Below, piece by piece: positions 36,630 to 46,270 of a DNA stretch of 64,000 bases. Each line of letters begins with the position of its first letter. Positions within the stretch are counted from its first letter, which is position 1. Location of the stretch: NCBI GenBank assembly GCA_009792885.1, contig WMCF01000089.1, positions 1,601,496 through 1,665,495 on the forward strand. The letters run 5' to 3'. A program made the position numbers and the translations under genes. The stretch is from Eremophila alpestris peregrina. Taxonomy: Eukaryota; Chordata; Aves; Passeriformes; Alaudidae. The notes under the pieces are model-generated. The model saw only the letters and a program-made list of their open reading frames with translations. It was not told where the DNA came from and did not search any database.

Positions 36630-37048
36630 GCATGGCCAGCAGGTTGAGGGAGGTGATGCTGTCCCTCTGCTCCATTCTCATGAAACCCCACATGGCAAAC
36701 CACATCCAGTTCTAGGCTCCCCAGAAAAACGAGGACCAGTTAAAGAGTCTAGAAGAGAGCTACCAAGCTGATAAGAGGGATGGAGCAGCTCAGCTGTGAG
36801 AAAAGGCTGAGTGAATTGTGTTTGTTCAGCCTGGAAAAAAGAAGGTTTACGGCTTTTTTAGTTGTGAGAGTGGTGAAAAACTGTAACAGATTGCAGAGAA
36901 GTTGTAAATGCCCAATGCCTGGAAGTGTTTAAGGACAGGCTGGAGCTCTGAGTAACCTGATCTAGTGAAAGGTGTCCCTGTCCTTAGCAGGGAAGTTGAT
37001 GAAGGTGATCTCTCAGGTCCATTCCAATCCAAATGATACTATTCCATA
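36630..37048 (+). mobile_element. CR1 LINE fragment
   Basis: It starts CATGGCCAGCAGGTTGAGGG, within the ORF2 C-terminal part, and contains GAGCTACCAAGCTGATAAGA, TTCAGCCTGGAAAAAAGAAG, CTGGAAGTGTTTAAGGACAG and GGTGATCTCTCAGGTCCATT in CR1 order, ending near ATTCCATAA. An internal gap lies at about 36845-36865, where the expected RT C-terminal sequence is skipped. Frames are broken. Confidence 0.9.
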
Positions 37049-37581
37049 AAATGGATAGTGTGGAGAAACACATAAACACTGAAGAAAATGCTTCAGATGA
37101 GGTGCTAAAAAATGTTTTTTAAGAGCTGTGTCAGCAGCACTTTGTTTACATACATGCTGATGTCTTATTTCTAATAAACAGTGATGACAATCTAATACTT
37201 CTTTAATGGTGCCTTAACTGCTGCGCTGCAAATACAAAAATATTCTTTGGAAGAAGACTCTGGCTCTTGCACAAAGCATAATATGGTGGGTGTGGGGAAA
37301 ATATTCCCTTTCAGGTTTCTGAAGAACTGTTTTTGTTAAATGTCATGTTGACCTATCTGGAAAACTTTCTTCATCTACAGTAGGATTCTTTAAAATGTAA
37401 CCATGGAGCTATATAAAAAATAAATCAAGAAAAAGAATGCAAGAAACTATTGTTAATGCTGAATTACTATCTAATTATATGTTTTAAGACAATAATTTTC
37501 AGTGTGAACAATACAATTGAAGGTCTTTAAGTAGCATTATGCTTGTAAGTAGGACAAAGAAAGAGATGGTTAAACCATTTA
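37049..37581. other. Unannotated AT-rich DNA
   Basis: No feature recognised between two CR1 fragments. Confidence 0.5.
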
Positions 37582-37857
37582 GCAGGGCCTATTGCAATGG
37601 GAAAAGGTGTATAGGTTTTAAACTAAAAGACCATTGATTCAGACTAGATATTAGGAAGAAAACTTTTATGATGACAGTGGTGGTGAAACCCCAGCACAGG
37701 TTGCCCAGACGTGTGGCACATGTCCTGTTCCAGGAAACATTCTTGATCAGGTGGGATGGGCCTCTGCACGACTTGATCTTGTCTCTACTCATTGCTGAGG
37801 AGTTGGACTGGATGACCTTTAAAGATCCTTTCAAAATCAAATTGATTATTATTCTCT
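37582..37857 (+). mobile_element. CR1 LINE 3' fragment
   Basis: GATATTAGGAAGAAAACTTT, CAGGTTGCCCAGACGTGTGG, GAGTTGGACTGGATGACCTT and TAAAGATCCTTTCAAAATCA follow the CR1 C-terminus and 3' UTR order. It is truncated upstream, with degenerate terminal repeats. Confidence 0.9.
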
Positions 37858-39234
37858 AGTAAGGTTCTTGGGTCATGCTATTACTTCTTAAAGCTTTTAC
37901 TGTCTGTGTATTGCTATTGCCTTCTACCGCCTCTGTGCTGCTGCAAGGCATTTTATTCTTTACATGCCTGCTTTTTATTGATAGTATATTTTCTTAATCA
38001 AAAATACTCAATTATTTACATTTCAAATTATTAAACTTTATGGAAACTTATTTTGATTTTTACTCAATTCCCCCATCTGGTTCTGTTGAATGAAAAGGCT
38101 TGTAACATTCACAAAGGATAAAAATAAAAGCAATTGCAGCATAGCTGATTATATTTTTTCAGCCTGCATCTTAGAGCTTTTATTTTTGTTTGGTTTTCAT
38201 CCCAAACTCCATTTGTTAATATCTTTCAATGTAGGAAGAAAATAGCTTTAATATCTGTCCTTAGCTGCAGGAATGAGTGCTAATCAGCTATAAATTAGTT
38301 CTAGTCATTCATAAGCAGTTACACTAGGCTCATGATGTGGAAAATAATAATTAAAAAGCTACTCTTCTTGCAAAATTTAATTTCACTAGCAGAAACTTGC
38401 ATGGATGATTTGCCATAAAAAGCTGAGATTGTCTATTGTAGAAAATGTTTGGATTTTTTTTTTCCTTTTAATATTGTAATATCTGACTGTATAAGGTGTC
38501 ATACTGGAGGTAGTTTAGGACATATGATTTTTCAGAAAGATCCCGTCATTAAAAAGCTTTCTGTTTCTCATTATAGAATTTCAGGCTTTTATGGAAATTC
38601 AGAGATACAGCTATAAATGACCCCTAAATACTTTGTTTTGAGTGACTGCCTACAATACTTCAAATTGCAGTCTTATAAAGCATCTGCAAAACAGGAAATC
38701 TACTCACAGAAAGAAAAACAGCATCAGATTTCCATGATTTTACTAATATTTTTTCACAGGGCTTTCAATTTCTATTGGTAAGGAAAGAAAAGAAAAATGT
38801 TTTTAGCCTTAATTAAATATATTTTTCATCTGAACTAATAAGTGAAGCATTAATCTTATATCTTTTGCTACCATTTTAGCACTCTGATTTTGAAGTTAGA
38901 GCTTTAGCTACTCACGTATCAGAAGATGCACATAATTTTAAATTAAAAACATTCTGTATCCCTCTTTGGGTAGAACAGTATGTTTAAAACTCAATATGGT
39001 GGAAAATCAGGATATTTTATTCAAACATAAATCATAGAACCATGCTTTGTAATACTGATTTGTATATGTATCAAAGTAAAATTTTCCACTGTAAAATTTT
39101 CCACTATTGACAATATCATAGGAATGTATCCAGCTATGAATATAAATTATATTTATGCACAAAAAGTGTCATTTGATCACATTCAGTTTTGGCCTCTGTA
39201 GTGCAAGAAAGACACTGACACAAACCAACTCACC
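37858..39234. other. Unannotated AT-rich DNA with a 15-bp duplication
   Basis: No gene or dispersed repeat recognised. GTAAAATTTTCCACT occurs twice in direct tandem at 39076-39105, a small perfect duplication. Confidence 0.6.
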
Positions 39235-39550
39235 AGAAGACCTTTCAGATTGCTGGAGGCTGGAGCACTGATTGTAAAAGTGGAAGTTGAGAAAACATGG
39301 CTTCTTCAGTCTGGAGAAAAAAAGGAGAAAGAGAGGTTTGGCTATCTGATGGGAAAATATAGAGAGAGCACAGATCAGACTTGGAGAAATACCATGGAAG
39401 GGCAAAATGCAATGGGGACAGGTTTCCAGAATGAACTAAAGTAATTCTTTTCTCAATGAGGGTAACATAACACCAGAACAGGCTCCCAGGAGGTGATGGA
39501 ACCTCTTGGAGATGTTGGATGAAACCCTGTGCCACAGAATCTCACTGGAC
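39235..39550 (+). mobile_element. Diverged CR1 LINE fragment
   Basis: Recognisable by GGAGGCTGGAGCAC, CTTCTTCAGTCTGGAGAAAA, AACAGGCTCCCAGGAGGTGA and CTCTTGGAGATGTTGGATGA in CR1 order. It is strongly diverged and has lost its 3' terminal repeats. Confidence 0.75.
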
Positions 39551-39771
39551 TTTCACAGTACAGGAGGTTTTCAGGGACACCCTCAAGAAGTTGTTTCCAG
39601 CCTTGAGTACTGTGATTTCATGTATCTACTTAATTAAGGTTACGAAAGGATTTTACAAGAATTTGTAGACAATTCTGGTGATTTATTGCAGTTCTGCATA
39701 CAATTTTCTTAATATTATTTGGATTGCATAAGCTACACCCTAAACTATATCAGTGTGTCTATGTCTGCCTG

Positions 39772-39816
<45 letters not shown>
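39772..39816. repeat. (CTAT)n microsatellite
   Basis: About eleven perfect CTAT units. It is likely polymorphic. Confidence 0.95.
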
Positions 39817-39844
39817 TAATAAGATAAAATAAATATAATGATAC

Positions 39845-39958
39845 AGGCTCTTGGGCACATGGTGTGACTCTTGGAGATGGTGTTATGCAGGGCTGAGAGT
39901 AGGAGTGGATGATCTTTGAGGGTCCCTTCCAACTCAGCTAATTCTGTGATTCTGCTAT
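39845..39958 (+). mobile_element. CR1 LINE 3' tail
   Basis: GGCACATGGTGTGACTCTTG, GGAGATGGTGTTATGCAGGG and GGGTCCCTTCCAACTCAGCT, followed by AATTCTGTGATTCTG, form a well-preserved CR1 3' UTR with terminal repeats. It belongs to a different subfamily from the piece at 39235-39550, so it is a separate insertion. Confidence 0.92.
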
Positions 39959-40086
39959 AGTCACTATTAAATAATATTGTCTTTTTTGTCATAAAAGTAA
40001 TTGAGAATACTTTACGATAGTCCAAGCCCTTTAAAAGATGCTTTCCCTGGTTGACAAACAGAAGGAATGTACCCATGTAGTGATAT

Positions 40087-40330
40087 GAACAAGGGAGAAT
40101 GGCGTTTAAGTAAAGAGAAAGCTTAGATTAAATATTAGGAAAATATTATTTACAGTGAGAGTGAGGAAGCACTGGAACTGGTTGCTCAGAGAGATTGTTA
40201 ACTCCTTGTCTCAAGGTGTTCAAGGCCAGGCTGGATGAATAACCTGGTCTAGTGGAGGATACTCTGCCCATGGTGAGAGGGTAGAGGTACTTCTAGGTCC
40301 CTTTCAATTCTAGCCATTCTAGCATTCTAA
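40087..40330 (+). mobile_element. CR1 LINE 3' fragment
   Basis: TTAAATATTAGGAAAATATT, CACTGGAACTGGTTGCTCAG, TGTTCAAGGCCAGGCTGGAT and GAATAACCTGGTCTAGTGGA, then GGTCCCTTTCAATTCTAGCC, occur in CR1 order. The copy is truncated upstream. Confidence 0.92.
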
Positions 40331-42217
40331 TTGGAATAGCATCCCAGTTTAAACTATTTGTTTGTAGAGTCTTAGCTTTGATTTGCAGTGTGCAAGCTTT
40401 CTGAGTAACAGATAATTAAGCCATGAGAATCTATGCATACTAATTCAGAAATAGTATTTTGATTTTAATGGGAATTGCTGCATTTCATTTTTAACATATG
40501 CAAATGAAAATTGTTGTGGTACACCATAGAACACTGTTCCTCCTTAGAATTAAACTCTCCCTGGGCAAATTCTTTTAATATGCAAGTTACCATACCAGTA
40601 TATGTCAATCATAGAAATTAAAAATCAATACATTTGAAATAGCCTGACACCAAGTAACATACAAACAGCTTAACAATTCATCACTGACTGCAGAGGCATA
40701 TTTGAGTGATATTGATACCAGCAGTATTTGGAAAGTTTAATGTGCCAATATAAAATCTTTCAGTCAGTGTAAATATATATATGCTTGAAAAAGAAAGAAA
40801 ATATTACCTTTCGTCCTAATATGTTGTGTGCTATGTTGGCCAATAATATTCACATATAGATCTATCAAAAATTGACTAGGAAAATGTCTGAATAGATTAG
40901 ACTCTTACTAGAGATCTGTAGTGAACTAGAAAAGTTAATTATTATTGTGGTACCATCTATTTGATTTGGAATTATAATCTCAGAGTTCAACACAAATTGC
41001 TGCAAAATTCTACTTTTATTAAAGCCCACACAAGCAAGACTGAAAGTTTCATTTTGCAGGGGAAAATAAAATTAAATTCCATCTGCATTTCCTTCAGTAC
41101 CTAAGCACCAAGTGATTTAATTTCTAGAAAGATCCTTAAAAAATTTCCTTCTGCTCTCATTTTTATTTGAATTACACATGGCCACAAAAGAAGGACCAAG
41201 ACACTACGCCCTGACACACACATGACACTGCTCTTCATGTATTGAACAAGTTCCATGCAATTTAGCGAAAACATCCAAATTTTTCAACCTAGTCTCTGGA
41301 GTTGACAAAACAACATTGTTTGAAATTAATTGTTATGTACCAGAAGATAAATAAGCCCTTCATTTACAAATTTGATTTCACATCAAGTACTTAGTGTTGC
41401 AGCTCCCACTTCCTGCTAGACATTCCTGTCAGTAACATGCAATCTCTTTTTGTGGCTGACATCTGTAAGAATGCAACAGGTGACCATGGAGTCCAGGTGA
41501 GGCTAACCAAGGAAACCACATCAAGACTTCCATAACAAGTCTCACAGCAATTACTCTCTGTTAGACTGATTGGTATTCAAGATCTTTGTGTCCTTCCTGA
41601 TGGCTTTGAGACAAAAATTGATGTATCATTTTTCAAATATTAAGGCTGGCTACATTCTTCACCACTTCACACCCATTATTTTGTTGAGTCTTTCTGCCAT
41701 ATTGTCAGTGAAATGATACTGGGTTAATTTAAAAACAGATTTTGAGCTGTCATGTTCATGATGTACTGTAAAAAAACAGCAAAGAATTTCCAGGCTTCCT
41801 GTACCTTTCCTGAGGAAAAATAGAACATTTATATTTTAGAGTTGTAGTCTTTACCTACAAAGAAACCCCTTGAAAACTTTTTAATCTAAATATTTTCATC
41901 ATATTTAAGCATAGGGACAATGATATTTTCTTTACTTATAACACAAATAGATGAATACAAGACAGGTGTGATCAGAAAAAAATAAATTTACAAAAAAAAA
42001 AAAAGATTTAAAAGAGTTTAGGCTTTTATGACAGTGCTAGCAGAATTCCACTTTTTTAGATTTCCTTTATGGTTTCAGGTATTTCAAAACAAGACAGTTG
42101 ATTTAGCCCCTTATGGCTCATATAAAGGAACTCAGAATATATGGAAATCACTTCTAAAAAGAAATGTGATCTTCATATATACATTTTTATATGGCCTTCT
42201 TACCTAAGTTTTGGGCG
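40331..42217. other. Unannotated AT-rich DNA
   Basis: No repeat family or gene recognised. A poly-A of about 13 lies at 41992-42004. Confidence 0.5.
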
Positions 42218-42318
42218 CCCTGTCCCTGGACAGTGTTAAAGGCTGATTGGACAACCTGCTCTTGAAGGTGGCATCACTGTAGATGGCAAGGGGGTTGGTA
42301 CAAGGTGATCTTTAGGTC
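42218..42318 (+). mobile_element. CR1 3' UTR, left part, split by an LTR
   Basis: CCCTGGACAGTGTTAAAGGC, GATTGGACAACCTGCTCTTG and GGGGGTTGGTACAAGGTGAT match the CR1 3' UTR up to TTTAGGTC, where a solo LTR begins. The remainder (CCAAGGCATAATGTGAT, 42894-42912) follows the LTR. Confidence 0.85.
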
Positions 42319-42889
42319 TGTGTTGGTGCTGCCTGGGTGGAGTTGGTTTTCTTCACAATGGCTGGCATGGGGCTGTGCTCTGGATCTGTGCTGAGCTCAG
42401 CATTGATATGAAAGATGTTTCTGTTATTGCTGAGCAGGGCTTGCACAGGCCCAAGGCCTTTTCTGCTTTATCGTACTGCCACGCTGGGGAGAGGGCTGGA
42501 GGTGCATGGAAAGGTGGGACAAGGTACAGCCAGAAAAAGTTGACTCCAACTGACCAAAGGGATATTCCATACCATATTGAATCACATTCAGCAAATAAAG
42601 TGTGGGGAATAAGGAGGAAAAAGAGGACATTTGACTTAATTGTTTTTTTCTTCCCAAGTAATCATTACATGCACTGACCACACATGGGAAATGTGGATTA
42701 ATTCCTGCTTGCCCACGTAAAGCAGCAAAATTATTCCTTGTTTTGATTTACTTGCGTGTGCACTTTTTGCTTTCCTGATTAACTGATTTTGTATCAACCC
42801 ATGCCTTCTCTAGCTTTTACCCTTCCAATATTCTCACCTAACAAGTGTCTGCTTGGTGCTTGGCTGCTGACTTGGGTTAAATTACAACA
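42319..42889 (+). mobile_element. Full-length solo LTR inserted in CR1
   Basis: 571 bp from TGTGTTGG to TTACAACA with TG...CA ends. It is flanked by GGTC at 42315-42318 and again at 42890-42893. The interior follows a common songbird LTR: GAGTTGGTTTTCTTCACAAT, ATTGCTGAGCAGGGCTTGCA, CCAAGGCCTTTTCTGC, then GGGATATTCCATACCATATT, a TATA-position motif now reading CAAATAAAG (42592-42600), and near the end TATCAACCCATGCCTTCTCT. The 4-bp direct repeat and the restored CR1 phrase AGGTC-CCAAGG identify the exact insertion. The related truncated copy lies at 5873-6035. The TATA box is degraded, so the promoter is probably weak or dead. Confidence 0.9.
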
Positions 42890-42893
42890 GGTC

Positions 42894-42912
42894 CCAAGGC
42901 ATAATGTGATAA
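42894..42912 (+). mobile_element. CR1 3' tail, right part after LTR insertion
   Basis: CCAAGGCATAATGTGAT continues the CR1 3' UTR interrupted at 42318. It is short and diverged, but its position and the LTR target duplication support the link. Confidence 0.6.
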
Positions 42913-43750
42913 ACAAAAGCTTGTGTGAAAGATCTTTGATAAGATGCATTTACTCCGCTATTGTAATTATTTTATTTATTGACATTTTTGTAAAACTGTC
43001 AGAACAGGCACACATGTCATATAGTGTGCTACATGCCTTATGTGTTTAGCATACAGCATGTGCTATTATTTTCAAGTATATATTCATGATTTCAGGCATG
43101 TTTTTATGAATTGAAAAAGAAATAATTATTTGTAAAGCCATTGAGATGATGTTGGAACACACTAAAAAAATGCAGGGGTAACCACTTGTCACTGAGTGTG
43201 GAGTATAAATGTGGTAATAAGATGAAGTAAAAAATATAGAAATGGAAGATGAAGAACAGAGTTTCCTATTATGAAATGTAATTCAGAGTAAATCTTCCTA
43301 CAGCAAGTAAGAAGAGTCTTAATTTTATAGTAGAGGCTGGCTAAGTAGATGTTGGCTAAGTAGAGGTTACTTCAGAACCTTTGAGATGGAGAGGTTTCTG
43401 CAAAAGAAAAGAAATTTTAAAAAAAGGAAGAAAAAAGAAAGGGACTTCTACATCCTTATGCCATCTCTTCTTCCTACACTCTTCATAGGCATAGCAATAA
43501 AAGAAAGCAGAATCCACACAGTAGACTTCTATGCCACAAGATTTGCCTGCGGTGTGTGTTCATTAGCTTAATGGTTTGGCTACCCTCAACTGATCAAAGT
43601 GAGTGCTGGTTGCAGTTAAGTTTCTTTCTTAGATACAAAGTGACTGAATCCTCCTCTTAATACTCAGGGGCAGCCAGCTGAGGTCAATGGCTCGTGAATA
43701 CCCTTACAAGCAGACTGAGCGAAGTACTGACATGTACACCCAAAACAATT
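42913..43750. other. Unannotated AT-rich DNA
   Basis: No gene or dispersed repeat recognised. A short imperfect duplication GGCTAAGTAGA lies at about 43339-43367, and an A/G-rich run at 43402-43443. Confidence 0.5.
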
Positions 43751-44189
43751 TGGCATTACGCTGAGGACAAAACACCAGGAGTGAAATACGGGGTTCCTGG
43801 AGCCAGGGGAATCGGAATCTGAGAGAGCATGGAGAGACCCAACAGGACCAGGCCTGACCTGTGAGGGGCAACAAAAAGAGATTCAAACACCTCCAGGGGG
43901 CCAAGCAGCCCTGAGTGAGGAGAACTGGGTAGAAAAAGAGATGGAGAAAACAGGACATGGAACATCAGAAGGACTTGGCATGGGTGTTCGCATGACAGTG
44001 TGCATGATGGAGGGCAGAGTGATCCTCCCAAATCCTTGGGTAAGCTCACCTGATGGTTTTTCCCCACCCAGCCACCAAAGTCCCAGCCATGATTCCTGTG
44101 TGGTTGAAAGCCATTGCCAGAAGGAGTGTGTTGACCCAGATGGAGTTCCCTCACAGTTATCCAGCTGTCCAGGTTTCTGGTCACAGGGA
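43751..44189. other. GC-richer block upstream of a CR1, unassigned
   Basis: This block is clearly less AT-rich than its surroundings. It is open on the minus strand over most of its length (frame 43756-44325, 189 codons) and partly open on the plus strand. No domain was recognised in either direction, and the composition alone makes long open frames more likely. It may be an older repeat or the 5' extension of the following element. Confidence 0.3.
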
Positions 44190-44519
44190 GTGTTTGGTTG
44201 TGGATGCAGTCTACCAGGACTTCAGAAGAGCCTTTGACACCGTCTCCTATGGCATGGGAAGCTTTCGGCCTGTGTCTGGACAGATACATTTTTTGCTTGT
44301 TGGGCATCACGAAGAATTTCTTCACTGAAAGGGTTGTTAAGCTTTGGAAGAGACTGCACAGGGAGGTGGTTTAGTAGCTATCCTTAGAAGTGTTCACAAA
44401 ATCACTGGGCATGGCATTTAAAGTTACGGTTTTGCTGATATCCTGGTGCTTGATCAAGGTTGGACTTGATTATCTTGGAGGTCTTTTCCAGCCTAAATAA
44501 TCCTGTGATTCTATGATTG
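44190..44519 (+). mobile_element. CR1 LINE with large internal deletion
   Basis: GTGGATGCAGTCTACCAGGA encodes the RT motif-A region (Val-Asp-Ala-Val-Tyr-Gln-Asp-Phe, then Ala-Phe-Asp-Thr-Val-Ser). After about 44258 the sequence jumps to the RT C-terminus (AATTTCTTCACTGAAAGGGT, TGTTAAGCTTTGGAAGAGAC) and a well-preserved 3' UTR ending CCTGTGATTCTATGATT. About 50 bp between the two parts (44259-44308) are not CR1. The arrangement indicates an internal deletion or two events. The catalytic core is gone, so the copy is inactive. Confidence 0.9.
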
Positions 44520-46012
44520 GATCTTTCCTCTAAGGAAAGTAAGAATACTTCTCTGACACTTGCCTACAATAACTATTCCTCATTACTTATTTTTCAGAAT
44601 TTTTCTTTTTCTTTTTTTTTTTTTATTTCTAATTGCCGCTCTGATTTGAGCTATCCACAAATCAAATATTTGTCACTTTTATATGTTTTTCTTTGTTTTA
44701 GTTTTAAGAAATGACTAATTATAATTTGACATATCCTCTATTTTCTAGAGTTTGTCACTCTACATTCTTGCTGCCCATCATATCTTACCAGATAAAAGGG
44801 CCATAGTTTCCACCAGAAAGTCTGTACATTTTAGGAGACCAGATGCTACAGTCTAATTAAAGACAAAGTTCCAAAAACATTTTAATCTCCAGCTGCACCA
44901 GTACAGCCTACTCTTTATAGAGTCATGCCACAAATTAGCAAATTAGGATTCTGCACATGTTCTTTCCTGTTGATATTGACAGTGCATCAGATATTTAAAC
45001 AATCATCAGGTGAGTAACAGATGCACAGTCCCTATTCTAATGGTGAAGGTGTGACATAAAGATAACAAGCTGTCCAGTTTTAGACCTCTGCAAATGATAA
45101 TTCCTTACTTGTTCTTTTGATAAGGTCATGGAATTAATAGATCAGAGTGTCACAGGATATGGTCTGCTTTTTTTTTTTGTTTTGTTTTTGTTTTGTTCTG
45201 TTTTTTGTTTTCCTTCTTTTGTTTTTGGTTTTTCAATTCTCCCCAGAATATTTCTACTGTTCTGTCTATGTACATAATTTATGTATTTTCCTGTCATGAA
45301 ATAACATTTATTTATTCCCCACTTAATTCACATGGCAATCACATTAACAAAGGTATAATCTTACTGTGTTTTGAGGTTTTTTCCCACTGTTGTTTTCCTG
45401 TGGTCATCTGGATATCACACTGAAGGGCAGGTTTCCTCCTGCTACTAATGTAACAAAGAACATGATAGTAAGGACATAATGTCAGAGAAGGAAATATTGG
45501 GAATTAAAATTATTTTCCTTAAAACACTCAGTCAGAGGAAGGTTGTGTTGTAAAATTATCTTTTTCTCAAGTTTAAACATGGAACAGACTTTACACTCAA
45601 AAGCTAAAATAAACTTTAGAGTCAGCTGAGTATTATTGTGTAATAGTTGTCCTTACTTTTTATTGCATGTCATTGAAATTTAGTGTAAATGTACCTGTAT
45701 ATACATATTGTTAAACATTCTGAATTGTTCATGACACCAGAACTTTCTCTCCTTGCTGCAGAAGTGAGGCTCACCCTCCAAAGACACACACAGCACTCAG
45801 CTACACTTCAGAGAATCCCTACCATGAAACTTATACATCATAGTTATTCAGACCTTTAATTAAAACACATTTTAGCCTTTGCAACATCATAAAACTTCTA
45901 CTAATGTGGATGGCCAACATCAGACATACTTATTGTACCAAATACCCTATTATTTTCTCTCTTTCCTCATTAATTTGGTGTCTGCAGGGCTATTTCTCAT
46001 ACATTCTTTAGT
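44520..46012. other. Unannotated DNA with T-rich tract
   Basis: Contains a T-rich, TTTTG-worded low-complexity tract at about 45169-45236. Otherwise nothing was recognised. Two open frames of 65-76 codons lie in T-rich DNA and encode Phe-rich peptides. Confidence 0.55.
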
Positions 46013-46270
46013 CCTCCTTTCCATGCTGCTGTGCAGCATTTTTCATCCCTTCTTAAACTTACTTTTGCTGTCACCAGCAGTGTGACTGGTAGGTCCAGCT
46101 GTCTCCTGTGGCAGGTCTGTTTTGGAACCTATCAGAACCACCAGGAACTGGCTGTGTCCAACATCTATAGCTCCTGGCCTCCCCTCACAGAGTCAGGCCC
46201 TTTGGCCCCCATGATGCCAACACTTTGGCACCAAAATCCATTACAGATAAATTGGTCACACAAAATAAAT
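46013..46270 (+). mobile_element. Possible ERV-derived dispersed repeat
   Basis: Segments such as GTCCTCCTTTCCATGCTGCT, CAGCATTTTTCATCCCTTCT, GGCAGGTCTGTTTTGGAACC, CCACCAGGAACTGGCTGTGT and AGCTCCTGGCCTCCCCTCAC resemble a dispersed retroviral-type repeat I have met in songbird DNA. It is GC-richer than its flanks. No termini or duplication could be placed, so class and limits are tentative. Confidence 0.4.

Noticed and set aside
39772..39816. Tetranucleotide array as a CRISPR-like or regulatory repeat
   Set aside because: A plain (CTAT)n microsatellite with no spacers.
43756..44325. 189-codon minus-strand open frame
   Set aside because: It overlaps the antisense strand of a CR1 reverse-transcriptase fragment and has no recognisable domain. 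Kept only as an unassigned block in the findings.
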